Shown here in pieces: positions 16,982 through 25,502 of a stretch of 32,458 nt of DNA (position 1 is the stretch's first letter; each line of letters opens with the position of its first letter). The notes under the pieces are model-generated. The model had not been told where the DNA came from. It searched no databases and saw only the letters and a program-made list of their open reading frames with translations. A program made the translations under genes and the position numbers. This DNA is from JAJYSO01 sp964586655. Lineage in GTDB: Bacteria > Bacteroidota > Bacteroidia > Flavobacteriales > Flavobacteriaceae. Location of the stretch: contig CAZPGY010000024.1 in NCBI GenBank assembly GCA_964586655.1, positions 1 to 32,458 of the forward strand, written 5' to 3'.

Positions 16982-17569
16982 CTATTGCAATTTATGCATT
17001 TCTTGTAGATAGTGAATTAGTTTTTTCAGCGCTTTTCCGCGGTGGCTGATTTTGTTTTTTTCTTCGAGTGCCATTTCGGCAAAACTTTGGGTGTAGCCCT
17101 CAGGCATAAAAACAGGATCGTATCCAAAACCGCTGCTGCCTTTTCGTTCTCTGAGAATCTCTCCCTTACAAATTCCTGTAAAAGTCTTTTGTCGATTCCC
17201 CAGAGTTAGTGCGATAACGGTTTTAAATTGTGCTTTGCGATGAGATTGTTTGTCGAGTTCTTTCAAGAGCTTATCTACATTGTCATCATCGTTTTTTTGA
17301 GGACCTGCATAGCGGGCAGAATACACCCCCGGACGCCCGTCAAGTGCGTCTACTTCGAGTCCGGTGTCGTCGGCAAAACAATTCATTCCATAGTTTTTAT
17401 GGATATAAGTTGCTTTGAGCAGTGCATTCCCCGAAATCGTTTCTGCGGTTTCCATAATTTCTTCATCACAATGAATGTCTTGTAAGGACAGCAGGTTGAT
17501 GGGGACCGGCAAAAGCGGTTTTATCTCTTGTAGCTTATGTTTGTTGTGCGTGGCAAAAACGAGTTTCAT
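16982..17569 (-). CDS. rdgB: Non-canonical purine NTP pyrophosphatase (RdgB/HAM1)
   Basis: The 195-residue cytoplasmic enzyme hydrolyses dITP, XTP and ITP to monophosphates and so keeps deaminated purines out of nucleic acids. Motifs are ATHNKHKLQEI (residues 6-16), the metal- and substrate-binding FADDTGLEVDALDGRPGVYSA in the middle, SSGFGYDPVF, and KNKISHRGKAL near the C-terminus. Length is normal. It lies 38 bases downstream of the SUI1-like gene on the same strand and is likely in the same transcript. Confidence 0.95.
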   Translation of the reverse strand: MKLVFATHNKHKLQEIKPLLPVPINLLSLQDIHCDEEIMETAETISGNALLKATYIHKNYGMNCFADDTGLEVDALDGRPGVYSARYAGPQKNDDDNVDKLLKELDKQSHRKAQFKTVIALTLGNRQKTFTGICKGEILRERKGSSGFGYDPVFMPEGYTQSFAEMALEEKNKISHRGKALKKLIHYLQEMHKLQ

Positions 17570-17607
17570 TGCGGTTGAAAATTAAGAGGGTTCTACGGTA
17601 AAAAAAA

Positions 17608-17940
17608 TTATCCGCCAACGCGTTTTACCGCAAAGCCTCGCTCTTTAAGGAGTTTCATGATTTGCGGACGATAATCCCCTTGAATGATGATTTGCTCTTT
17701 TTTCGCTGTTCCCCCCACACCAAGTTCAGTTTTGATCTCTCGAGCCAGCTGTTTAAAATCATCCTTGTTGCCGGTGTATCCATCGATAATAGTAGTGGCT
17801 TTGCCTTTGCGTTTTTCAAATTTACAAAGTAAAGGAGCCTCTTGTATCCATAAGCCTTCGGAATCTTCTTTGTTTTCTTTTGAATCTTCAGGGACTTCGT
17901 GGTCGGGAAATGCTTTTTTTAATTGATCTTTTAAATCCAT
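17608..17940 (-). CDS. SUI1/eIF1-like translation factor (YciH family)
   Basis: The 110-residue protein has an acidic, flexible N-terminus (residues 10-30) and a C-terminal SUI1 fold. The hallmark is KRKGKATTIIDGYTGN followed by LGVGGTAKKEQIIIQGD and a final KERGFAVKRVGG. Bacterial YciH proteins are related to eIF1 and are thought to influence start-site fidelity. It begins 9 bases after the oxygenase stop, so the two are probably co-transcribed, and it is downstream of prfB on the same strand. Confidence 0.88.
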   Translation of the reverse strand: MDLKDQLKKAFPDHEVPEDSKENKEDSEGLWIQEAPLLCKFEKRKGKATTIIDGYTGNKDDFKQLAREIKTELGVGGTAKKEQIIIQGDYRPQIMKLLKERGFAVKRVGG

Positions 17941-17949
17941 GATAGTCGC

Positions 17950-18909
17950 TTAATTTTCTTCATCCTCTAACAATCCGATTTCTACCAAGCGTTGGCGTAA
18001 AAATTCACCAGCCGTAATGTCTTCATATTGTTTGGGGTGTTGTGGATCTATACATTCCTCCAGGCAATCTAATTTCATATCGCTTCTCGGGTGCAAAAAG
18101 AACGGAATGGAATACCGCGGTTGATCCCATTCATCACGAGGCGGATTGATTACCCGATGGATCGTGGAGCGCAGTTTGTTGTTGGTATGCCGCTCGAGCA
18201 TGTCGCCCACGTTGATGACCAATTCGTCTTCATGGGGAATGGCGTCAATCCACTCGCCGTCTTTGCGCAAGACTTGCAGGCCCCCGGAAGAAGCGCCCAT
18301 CAACAAGGTGATTAAATTGATATCGCCATGTTGTGCTGCACGGACGGCATCTTGGGGTTCTTCTGTGATGGGCGGATAATGAATGGGACGCAGGATGCTG
18401 TTTCCGTTACTGGCCCAATGGTCAAAATAACTCTCTTCTAACCCAATATACAAGGCCAATGCCCGCAACACATAAATACCTGTTTTCTCGAGCATTTTGT
18501 AGGCTTCCATGCCCACTTCATTAAAATGTTCAAGCTCCTCTACCTGAACGTTTTTTGGATATTCTTCGTTTAAATCGGCATCGTCATCGGGGATTTGACC
18601 AAAATGCCAAAATTCTTTTAAATCACCGGCTGAACGCCCTTTGGCATGTTCTTTTCCAAAGGAGGTGTAACCGCGCTGCCCACCGAGTTCTTCGATTTCA
18701 TATTTCTTTTTTGTTGCTTCCGGTAAAGCGAAAAACGCCTTAATTTCACGATACAACTGATCGACCAACTCATCACTGAGGAAGTGATTTTTAAGAGCAA
18801 CAAAGCCTATTTCTTCATAAGCTTGTCCTATTTCATTGACAAATTTTTTCTTTTTGTTTTCGTTCTCCGATAAAAAATCGGCTAAATCCACACTGGGAAT
18901 TTTGTTCAT
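17950..18909 (-). CDS. 2-oxoglutarate/Fe(II)-dependent oxygenase, isopenicillin N synthase-like
   Basis: This protein of 319 residues belongs to the non-haem iron oxygenase superfamily. It has the DIOX_N region (IPSVDLADFL, AYEEIGFVALKNH) and the double-stranded beta-helix. The iron triad is H194 and D196 in QHGDINL and H251 in STIHRV; R265 in RYS would bind 2-oxoglutarate. Family members hydroxylate or desaturate diverse small molecules, and nothing in the sequence gives the substrate; the neighbours are housekeeping genes. The start is taken at 18909 (MNKIPSVDL), as relatives begin there; in-frame ATGs at 18918 and 18924 are alternatives. Confidence 0.88.
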   Translation of the reverse strand: MNKIPSVDLADFLSENENKKKKFVNEIGQAYEEIGFVALKNHFLSDELVDQLYREIKAFFALPEATKKKYEIEELGGQRGYTSFGKEHAKGRSAGDLKEFWHFGQIPDDDADLNEEYPKNVQVEELEHFNEVGMEAYKMLEKTGIYVLRALALYIGLEESYFDHWASNGNSILRPIHYPPITEEPQDAVRAAQHGDINLITLLMGASSGGLQVLRKDGEWIDAIPHEDELVINVGDMLERHTNNKLRSTIHRVINPPRDEWDQPRYSIPFFLHPRSDMKLDCLEECIDPQHPKQYEDITAGEFLRQRLVEIGLLEDEEN

Positions 18910-18983
18910 TTTTCTCATGACCATTGTGTTTAGAAAGAGGTTTTAAATATAAAGAGAATTTTCGTTTTGGGCGATGCCTTTGC

Positions 18984-20082
18984 TTAGGATTCTTCTTGTT
19001 GCCCTGTCATCATCAGATAGGCTTTTAAAAAACTATCCAAGTCGCCATCCATTACCGCATCCACATTTCCGGTCTCTTCTTGGGTGCGCACATCTTTAAT
19101 TAATTTATAAGGATGCATTACATAATTTCGGATTTGAGACCCCCATTCAATACTCTTTTTTTCTGATTCGATTTTGTCGCGAGCCGCTTGACGCTCCTGA
19201 AGCTCTATTTCATAAAGCTGTGACCGCAAGAGTTGCATGGCCTTTTCCTTGTTGTCTAACTGAGAGCGTGTTTCAGAGTTTTCAATGACAATTCCGGTGG
19301 GCTCGTGATGCAAACGCACAGCGGTTTCTACTTTATTTACATTTTGTCCGCCGGCTCCTTGTGAACGCATGGTTTCAAAATGAATGTCGGAAGGATTGAT
19401 TTTGATTTCAATTTTGTCGTCAACTAAAGGATATACATAAATGGAGGCAAACGAGGTATGTCGCTTACCGTTGCTGTCAAAAGGGGAGATGCGCACCAAT
19501 CGGTGGACGCCATTTTCTCCCTTGAGCCAGCCAAAAGCATATTCTCCTTGAATTTCAAGGGTAACGGTTTTGATACCGGCTACGTCTCCACCTTGATAAT
19601 TGAGTTGCTTTACCTTATAACCGTGTTTTTCGGCCCACATGACATACATGCGCATCAACATAGAAGACCAGTCACAGCTTTCGGTTCCGCCGGCTCCTGC
19701 AGTAACTTGCAAAACGGCGGTTAGCTCATCACCTTCATCAGAAAGCATGTTTTTAAATTCTAATTCCTCAATTAATGCAGTGACTTTATCATAGCGTTCT
19801 TGCACATCTTCAGCCGAAGATTCTCCCGCTTGATAAAATTCATAAATAACCTCCAGGTCTTCATAAAAAGTGATGGCCTGTTCATAACTTTTTACCCAAT
19901 CTTTTAAACGATTGAGTGCCTTGAGAATGTCTTCTGCTTTTTGGTGATCGTCCCAAAAATTGGGAGAGTAAGTTTTTTCTTCTTCGTTGGCAATTTCTAT
20001 TTTTTTCCCATCAATGTCAAAGATACTGTTTTAGGGCGGTGAGACGTTCTTTGAGTGTTTTGAGATGATCTTCGTTTATCAT
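18984..20082 (-). CDS. prfB: Peptide chain release factor 2, with programmed +1 frameshift
   Basis: RF2 ends translation at UGA and UAA codons. The gene is in two frames: 21 codons from the ATG at 20082 (starting MINEDHLKTLKERL), then CTT-TGA-C, where the ribosome shifts +1 to read Leu-Asp and continues to the stop at 18984. The join (20082-20020 and 20018-18984) gives 365 residues, the normal RF2 length. Motifs are the UGA-recognising SPF (in VRISPFDSNG) and the catalytic GGQ (in MRSQGAGGQNVNK). Translation is autoregulated: when RF2 is scarce the in-frame TGA stalls the ribosome and frameshifting increases. It is first in a minus-strand gene series, downstream of ssrA. Confidence 0.95.
20016..20022 (-). 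promoter_or_regulatory. prfB programmed frameshift site (CTTTGAC)
   Basis: Minus-strand CTT TGA C at codons 21-22 is the standard RF2 slippery site. The context TATCTTTGAC agrees with that of other bacteria, but the purine-rich stimulator AGGGGG is replaced by AAAACAG. Confidence 0.92.
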
Positions 20083-20119
20083 GTTATAGAAATTAATGGG
20101 TTTGCTTTATTTTTGAAAG

Positions 20120-20127
20120 CAAAAATA
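20120..20127 (-). promoter_or_regulatory. Putative -7 element of prfB
   Basis: On the minus strand TATTTTTG fits TAnnTTTG, 37 bases before the prfB ATG. The rest of the 20083-20339 spacer shows no gene. Confidence 0.4.
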
Positions 20128-20339
20128 GGAGATAAACCGAAGAATTAAAAGTGAAGCTGGGATTGATTTCTGTGGCAATGGAAGTTTTGCTCTTTATAAG
20201 TGTGACGGACAGACCTTGTACTGGCGACATAACTCTATCATGGGTGTTCCATCACTGAATCATTTTTAAAATCTTACGAGCTTTTGGGAAGCTTACAAAA
20301 ATTGCCATGCTAATTTTTACACCATTCACACCTATAAAC

Positions 20340-20372
20340 AAAAAAAGCCCATAAACAGTAGGTTTATAGGCT
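20340..20372 (-). terminator. Intrinsic terminator of ssrA
   Basis: Read on the minus strand, AGCCTATAAAC pairs with GTTTATGGGCT (11 bp, one G-U) and is followed by a T-run. It begins five bases after the tmRNA CCA end. Confidence 0.88.
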
Positions 20373-20376
20373 ATAA

Positions 20377-20778
20377 TGGTGGAGTCGGAGGGACTCGAAC
20401 CCTCGTCCAAACAAGCAGCTCAACCGCTTTCTACACGTTTAGCTTTTACTTAGTTTTCGTCGTAAAACCGGCCAAAAGCCACCTGTTTCACGCTTAGCTT
20501 CGGTTTAAATTCACCCGGTCATCAAAGCCCTGACCAGGCTATATTTACTTTTTCGGTGCCTCAAAATCGGACGCCGTAAATCAAGGCTTCCGGGAGACAT
20601 CTTGGTCACGCGTCTTACGCTGTGATTAGGGTAACCGTACTGTGATTCGGGTTACGCAGCCAAGGCGTAGTTATTCTCGCCGTTTAAAAAAGATGAAATA
20701 TGAGATTTACGAGCTGTATCCCAGCGCTCGACGTGCTTACCGTTCAACTCGACCTGCTGTCAAAACCAAATCGACCCC
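20377..20778 (-). ncRNA. ssrA: Transfer-messenger RNA (tmRNA)
   Basis: tmRNA with SmpB rescues ribosomes stalled on broken mRNAs and tags the unfinished proteins for degradation. The 402-base RNA begins GGGGTCG, which pairs with CGACTCC before the encoded ACCA end; the T arm GGTTCGAGTCCC is next to it. The tag frame (20681-20652) reads GENNYALAA and then TAA, the form seen in flavobacteria, with the resume codon GGC. Several stems in the middle are consistent with the pseudoknots. It is one-piece, not permuted, and has its own promoter and terminator. It lies upstream of prfB on the same strand. Confidence 0.97.
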
Positions 20779-20803
20779 GGTAGTTATTGTCAATGAACTA
20801 TTT

Positions 20804-20811
20804 CAAAATTA
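20804..20811 (-). promoter_or_regulatory. Putative -7 element of ssrA
   Basis: TAATTTTG on the minus strand fits TAnnTTTG and would start a precursor roughly 20 bases before the mature 5' end, suitable for RNase P trimming. A TTG stands 15 bases further upstream, slightly close. A second match, TAGGTTTG, is at 20834-20827. Confidence 0.45.
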
Positions 20812-20892
20812 ATAAATTTTCCGCTGCAAACCTAAATCCTTTAAGGATTAGAATCTCGACAAAAGCGGGTGGCAAAGATAGAGATAAAATCA

Positions 20893-20900
20893 TACCTTTG
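20893..20900 (+). promoter_or_regulatory. Putative -7 element of the dehydrogenase gene
   Basis: TACCTTTG fits TAnnTTTG, 40 bases before the chosen ATG at 20941. Its position argues against a coding start upstream at 20869. Confidence 0.45.
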
Positions 20901-20940
20901 CGATTCTTCAGACAAAACAATCAAAAAACAGTCCAAACTT

Positions 20941-22149
20941 ATGAAAATAGGCATTATCAAGGAACGCAAAACCCCACCCGATCGCCGCGTGGTTTTTTCT
21001 CCTCGTGAACTGATCCGGCTAAAAGAAAAATATCCGCAAGTGAGTATCGCGGTAGAGTCTTCTGATATTCGGGTGTTTTCTGACCAAGCCTATAAAGAAA
21101 AAGGCTTTACCCTTACAAAAGACCTATCGGATTGTGAGGTTTTATTAGGGGTTAAAGAAGTGCCTTTGGAGGCATTGATTCCCGATAAACAATATTTTTT
21201 CTTCTCACATACTATTAAAAAACAGCCTTATAATCGAGATTTATTGCGAGCGATTCTCAAAAAAAACATTACCCTTTATGACCACGAGACCATCACCAAT
21301 ACCCAGGGGCAACGCTTGGTGGGTTTTGGACGATATGCCGGTATCGTTGGGGCCTATAACGGATTTAGAGGCTGGGGATTGCGAGAAAAAACCTATGCAC
21401 TGCCCAAAGTAGAAAAGCTCTCAGACTATGAAGCCGTAATTGAGGAATTGAAAAAAGTGAAACTTCCGGGGAATTTCAAAATTTTATTGACCGGTAGAGG
21501 AAAAGTGGCTAATGGGGCTCGGGAGATTTTGGAACATCTGAAGATTAAAGAAGTAGACGTAAACTCTTACCTCAAGCAAACTTTTGAGGAACCGGTGTAT
21601 TGTCAAATTGATGTGTTAGACTACAACAAGCGCAAAGACGGAAAAACAATTGACGACATCGATTTTTTTAATCATCCGGAGGCTTATGAATCTGATTTTA
21701 TGCGTTTTGCAACAGTAACCGATTTCTATATCGCCGGACATTTTTATGGCGATGGTGCACCTTACCTGTTTACAAGGGAGAATGCCAAGCAAGCGGATTT
21801 TAAAATCAAGTTGGTTGCAGATGTTAGTTGCGATATTGACGGCCCTGTGGCCAGCACCATACGTCCGTCAACCATTGCCGATCCTTTTTATGGCTATCAT
21901 CCGCAGCACGAAAAAGAAGTAGATTTTGATGCTCCCGAAGCGGTGACGGTGATGGCCGTAGACAATTTGCCTTGTGAGCTTCCTAAAGATGCCAGCGAGG
22001 GATTTGGTGAAATGTTCCTCAACGAGGTTATTCCCGCCTTTTTTAATGGGGACAAAGATGGCATACTGGCCCGCGCCAAAATGACCGAAAATGGAAGATT
22101 AACCCCCAATTTCAAGTACCTTCAGGATTTTGTAGACGGGAAAGAGTAG
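20941..22149 (+). CDS. Saccharopine/alanine dehydrogenase-like NAD(P)-dependent oxidoreductase
   Basis: This protein of 402 residues resembles the alanine dehydrogenase/saccharopine dehydrogenase (lysine-forming, LYS1-like) group. The N-terminal domain opens MKIGIIKERKTPPDRRVVFSP, the typical IKExK(x)PxExRV-like start of this family; a Rossmann segment ILLTGRGKVANGAREILEHL near residue 180 would bind NAD(P); and TVTDFYIAGHFYGDGAPYLF with the later VADVSCDIDGPVAST lines the active site. The ATG at 20941 is chosen because it begins the conserved domain and lies downstream of a promoter element; the open frame extends to 20869. Reaction and substrate are uncertain: lysine/saccharopine metabolism is the best guess. 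Confidence 0.78.
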   Translation: MKIGIIKERKTPPDRRVVFSPRELIRLKEKYPQVSIAVESSDIRVFSDQAYKEKGFTLTKDLSDCEVLLGVKEVPLEALIPDKQYFFFSHTIKKQPYNRDLLRAILKKNITLYDHETITNTQGQRLVGFGRYAGIVGAYNGFRGWGLREKTYALPKVEKLSDYEAVIEELKKVKLPGNFKILLTGRGKVANGAREILEHLKIKEVDVNSYLKQTFEEPVYCQIDVLDYNKRKDGKTIDDIDFFNHPEAYESDFMRFATVTDFYIAGHFYGDGAPYLFTRENAKQADFKIKLVADVSCDIDGPVASTIRPSTIADPFYGYHPQHEKEVDFDAPEAVTVMAVDNLPCELPKDASEGFGEMFLNEVIPAFFNGDKDGILARAKMTENGRLTPNFKYLQDFVDGKE

Positions 22150-22346
22150 GAGAGGAGAAGAAATTGAAAGAGAAGGAACCTGATTGTGTCATGCAGGCAC
22201 AGTGATATTTGGGTGAATCTGATTGTGCAATAGCAGCGTGGCAATAGCGGTAATTTTTCATCTAATGCTAAACCTCTTTGTTGAAAATATTTGCCATGAT
22301 TCAAGCGATGCCAGTGGTTTTCGCCTTGAACCCGCCCCTTAAAAAA

Positions 22347-24752
22347 TCATTCGCCCAAATACAATCCAAATTTAATTTTCCAGTAAGGGAGTTGTTCTTC
22401 AAAATAGTCAAAATAGGGACGTAGGGCATCAGGATTGTCCAGTTTTTCTTTGGCATCTTGAATTTTTCTGACTTCTTCGGTTGAGATAAAACTGGAGAAA
22501 TCGAGTTCTCGCCCCTGTTGGTGCATCTTGAGCAAATGTCCCATAATTGTATTTTGGGTTAATCCTCGCCGTAATGCAATTTCATCAACCGTCATATTTT
22601 CATTTACATACAGGTTGTAAGTATGTTCGTCTGAAGGTACGTCCCGTTCCTTTTGGTCTATATGTCGATTGATGATTTTTAAAATCTCTTCGGTATATTT
22701 TTCATATTTTTCGGGAGGTAAAGCGAGCGCAGCAAATTCGGTTGGCGTACGTGGTTTTTGTGAAGAAAAACACTTTAAATCGGATTCACTAAACAGATCG
22801 TTTTCGGTAAATTCTGCTTCATCGGTTAGTTTTATAGCGAGGTCTTCCAATTTGTCAAACAAAGTCTTTTTCTTTTTGTTTTTTCGAGAATAGCTTTGGT
22901 TTCCGGCTTGGGGATAATCCCCAAACTTAAACTGATGATTTGCCCATTCACTTTGGTGAGCAGATTTATAGGTTTGGATAACTTCTATAAAAGCCTCCGC
23001 ATATTTATTCAATTTTGCTTTTCCGACTCCAAAAATATCTGAAAACTCCTCATGATTTTGGGGCAGGCGTCGTTCCATATCCTCCAAAGTGGCGTCACTA
23101 AAAATGACATAAGGAGGAACCTCCGCGGCTCGGGCTAAATCGAGACGCTTGAGGCGTAGCAATTCAAACAGCTCTCCGCGATTGTGTTTGGGGGCGTTTG
23201 TCTTTTTCAGTTCTTGTGCTTTTGACTGTTCAGTATGAGCCAATTGCACTTTTCGTCCTTTAAAGAGTACTTTTTTAGCCAAAGGCGTGAGTACCAAACG
23301 ACCTTTTTCGTGAAACCAAATTTCTAAAACCCCTTGGTTAATGAGTTGAATGACATAATCCTGAAGCTTGCGCCAAGAGATATTTTGGGCAGCACCATAG
23401 GTTTTGAGGTGTTGATAGCCTTTGTCTAACACTTGTGCATTTTGCGCCCCGCGGAGTACATCGACTACCATATTTAAGGCTTCTTGTTCTTTTAACCGAG
23501 CCACGGCAGAACACACTTTTTGAGCGATGATGGTACCGTCAAAATAAGTAGGTGGATTTTTACAATTATCACAATTTCCACAATCTTTTTCAAGGTGTTC
23601 CCCAAAGTAGCCCAGCAACATCTTGCGCCGACAGTTGAAAGATTCGGCATATTGTTGCATGCGTTCCAATTTAGCCAATTGAAATTCGGCATGGGCACTT
23701 TCTTCGGCAAACTGTCTTAGAATGCGAATGTCGCCATAACTGTGAAATAAAATAGTATGTGCTGCTAAACCATCTCGGCCGCTGCGACCAATTTCTTGAT
23801 AATAACCTTCAATGTTTTTGGGCAGGTTATAATGAATTACCCAACGCACATTACTTTTGTCTATACCCATTCCAAAAGCAATGGTTGCTACCACAATTGG
23901 GGTGCGATCGCTGGTGAAATTTTCCTGAATAGCGGTGCGTTTTTCGGCTTCCATTCCGGCGTGATAAGCTTCGGCGGTAAACCCGTTTTTTTGTAGATCT
24001 GCCGCCAGCTTTTCGGTGTTTTTCCGGCTGAGGCAGTAAATGATACCGCTTTCCTGCGGATGATTTTTTATGAAATTTAGAATTTGTCGTTTTCGGTTTT
24101 GTCCCGGTCTTACATCCAAATATAGATTTGGCCGATCAAAGGAAGCGATAAATGTTTTTGCGAGCGGAATCTGTAGTTGAACCGAAATATCTTTCCGTGT
24201 GGCTCGGTCTGCGGTGGCGGTAAGGGCAATTACCGGAACTTGTGGGAATTGGGTTTTTAGGTGTCCCAACTGTTGATAAGCCGGACGGAAGTCGTGCCCC
24301 CAAGACGAAATGCAATGGGCTTCATCTACAGCAAACAAGCTAATCTTAATGTTTTTGATGATAAAGTGAAGTTGCGACAGGCTTTCCGGGGCTACATAAA
24401 GGAGTTGAATACGGTTCTGTTCGAGGAGAGAAAGGGTGTTTCGGCGATCTTCTTCAGGTTGCGAACTGTTGTAAAAAGCGGCGGAGATTCCATTGGCTTT
24501 AAGGGCATCTACCTGATCTTTCATCAGAGAAATTAGTGGCGAGATGACAATGGCTGTTCCTTCCATGGCCAGAGCCGGCAATTGAAAACACAGCGATTTT
24601 CCTCCTCCGGTTGGCATAATGGCTAAGGTATCTTTTTGGGCCAATACATTTTGAATGATTTCTTCTTGGTTTGGTAAAAATTGCTCATAGCCAAAATGAG
24701 TTTTAAGGAGCTCCTTAAGGGAGGAATGTTGAGAGGTTTTTGTCGTATCCAT
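22347..24752 (-). CDS. recQ: ATP-dependent DNA helicase RecQ
   Basis: This 801-residue 3'-5' DNA helicase acts in recombination and fork repair. Domains in order: superfamily-2 helicase core with Walker A MPTGGGKS (46-53), DEAH in AVDEAHCISSWGHDFRP, and motif VI EIGRSGRDG; the RecQ zinc site C-(x)n-CGNCDNC at about 380-405; the winged-helix RQC; an HRDC domain (about 525-600, RLDLARAAEVPPYVIFSDATL); and a further C-terminal helix-turn-helix (about 695-780, NENMTVDEIALRRGLTQNTI). The length exceeds E. coli RecQ because of this last domain, a feature of long bacterial RecQ forms. The ATG at 24752 is chosen; an upstream in-frame codon at 24788 lies in repeat sequence. Confidence 0.94.
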   Translation of the reverse strand: MDTTKTSQHSSLKELLKTHFGYEQFLPNQEEIIQNVLAQKDTLAIMPTGGGKSLCFQLPALAMEGTAIVISPLISLMKDQVDALKANGISAAFYNSSQPEEDRRNTLSLLEQNRIQLLYVAPESLSQLHFIIKNIKISLFAVDEAHCISSWGHDFRPAYQQLGHLKTQFPQVPVIALTATADRATRKDISVQLQIPLAKTFIASFDRPNLYLDVRPGQNRKRQILNFIKNHPQESGIIYCLSRKNTEKLAADLQKNGFTAEAYHAGMEAEKRTAIQENFTSDRTPIVVATIAFGMGIDKSNVRWVIHYNLPKNIEGYYQEIGRSGRDGLAAHTILFHSYGDIRILRQFAEESAHAEFQLAKLERMQQYAESFNCRRKMLLGYFGEHLEKDCGNCDNCKNPPTYFDGTIIAQKVCSAVARLKEQEALNMVVDVLRGAQNAQVLDKGYQHLKTYGAAQNISWRKLQDYVIQLINQGVLEIWFHEKGRLVLTPLAKKVLFKGRKVQLAHTEQSKAQELKKTNAPKHNRGELFELLRLKRLDLARAAEVPPYVIFSDATLEDMERRLPQNHEEFSDIFGVGKAKLNKYAEAFIEVIQTYKSAHQSEWANHQFKFGDYPQAGNQSYSRKNKKKKTLFDKLEDLAIKLTDEAEFTENDLFSESDLKCFSSQKPRTPTEFAALALPPEKYEKYTEEILKIINRHIDQKERDVPSDEHTYNLYVNENMTVDEIALRRGLTQNTIMGHLLKMHQQGRELDFSSFISTEEVRKIQDAKEKLDNPDALRPYFDYFEEQLPYWKIKFGLYLGE

Positions 24753-24758
24753 AGCAAT

Positions 24759-24766
24759 CAAAAATA
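24759..24766 (-). promoter_or_regulatory. Putative -7 element of recQ
   Basis: TATTTTTG on the minus strand fits TAnnTTTG, only six bases before the recQ ATG, which implies a nearly leaderless mRNA if used. A small inverted repeat GGCTAatcaTAGCC lies just upstream. Confidence 0.3.
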
Positions 24767-24796
24767 TATAAAATAAATGGCTAATCATAGCCTTTT

Positions 24797-24909
24797 ATAC
24801 CAATTAGACCTGCAAATTGGTATTGAGCAAAATAAATTAAGGACTATCCGACGATATGATTTGATGCGGCTAAAATCAATATTCATCCGGATAATCCTTT
24901 TATACCAAT
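24797..24909. repeat. Tiled inverted repeats bounded by ATACCAATT
   Basis: ATACCAATT (24797-24805) is inverted as AATTGGTAT (24815-24823), which is inverted again as ATACCAATT (24902-24910). Inside the second unit AAGGACTATCCG pairs with CGGATAATCCTT (11 of 12). The third copy starts the next element, so three hairpin units lie end to end. Confidence 0.7.
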
Positions 24910-25071
24910 TATATTTATTAAATAGTCTAAAGATTTATGGAATAAATTTTAAAGGTCAAGGCAAAAAACGTAGGCATAGCCATAGCTATGACGTCCCGCA
25001 CGTGCGGGATTAACGCAGAGATTTGAAATTTAGACATAAATATTGGGCCATTTTATATGTATAATTGGTAT
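24902..25071. repeat. 170-bp inverted-repeat (MITE-like) element, type B
   Basis: Perfect 12-base ends ATACCAATTATA (24902-24913) and TATAATTGGTAT (25060-25071) enclose CATAGCCATAGCTATG (24975-24990) and the palindrome TCCCGCACGTGCGGGA (24994-25009). No substantial reading frame. Related sequence occurs at 31043-31110 (minus) and 32403-32458 (plus). Together with the preceding tiled repeats it fills most of the recQ-ssb spacer (24753-25166). Confidence 0.78.
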
Positions 25072-25166
25072 TAACCAAACGGTTCAATCGTTTAGGTTTT
25101 AACCGGTAAGCATTGACAAAACAGAAGTTTGATTTACGGAATTTGATTGGGTTCAGTAAAATAAAT

Positions 25167-25502
25167 CTACTTTGACAGCATCAGTAATTCTCGACAATAG
25201 ACTTCTGTAAAATAGCGTTTTTCGCCATTTTTATCTTCATAAGAACGATTGGTCAGTTTGCCTTCAATCAAAACCTGCTGGCCTTTACTGACATATTCTT
25301 CTACTATTTTGACCAAGCCTTTTTGTCTGACGACGATGTTGTGCCAATCGGTGCGTTCTACTTTCTTTTCGTCTTTGTCCTTATAGTCATCATCTGTAGC
25401 CAAGGGAAATTTTGCCAATTTGTTTCCATCTTCAAAGGTAATGATTTCTGGTTCTTTTCCCAGTCGTCCAATTAATTGTACTTTGTTTTTTAAATTGTTC
25501 AT
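25167..25502 (-). CDS. ssb: Single-stranded DNA-binding protein
   Basis: This 111-residue OB-fold protein coats single-stranded DNA in replication and repair. It opens MNNLKNKVQLIGRLGKEPEI, the standard SSB start, and has TDWHNIVV and the GQQVLIEGKLTNRSYEDKNG strand-loop typical of the fold. It ends CRELLMLSK with no extended glycine-rich linker and no acidic DDDIPF-type tail, so it is a short form that would not recruit partner proteins in the usual way. It may be an accessory copy beside a full-length SSB elsewhere. The ATG at 25502 is the natural start. Confidence 0.92.
   Translation of the reverse strand: MNNLKNKVQLIGRLGKEPEIITFEDGNKLAKFPLATDDDYKDKDEKKVERTDWHNIVVRQKGLVKIVEEYVSKGQQVLIEGKLTNRSYEDKNGEKRYFTEVYCRELLMLSK

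Noticed and set aside
18984..19805. A 273-residue prfB-like frame that looks 5'-truncated
   Set aside because: Following the frame upstream reaches CTTTGAC and a 21-codon start in the other frame, the normal RF2 frameshift. The gene is complete at 365 residues.
20787..21008. A 73-codon frame across the ssrA promoter and dehydrogenase start
   Set aside because: It overlaps two promoter elements and the true dehydrogenase start in another frame.
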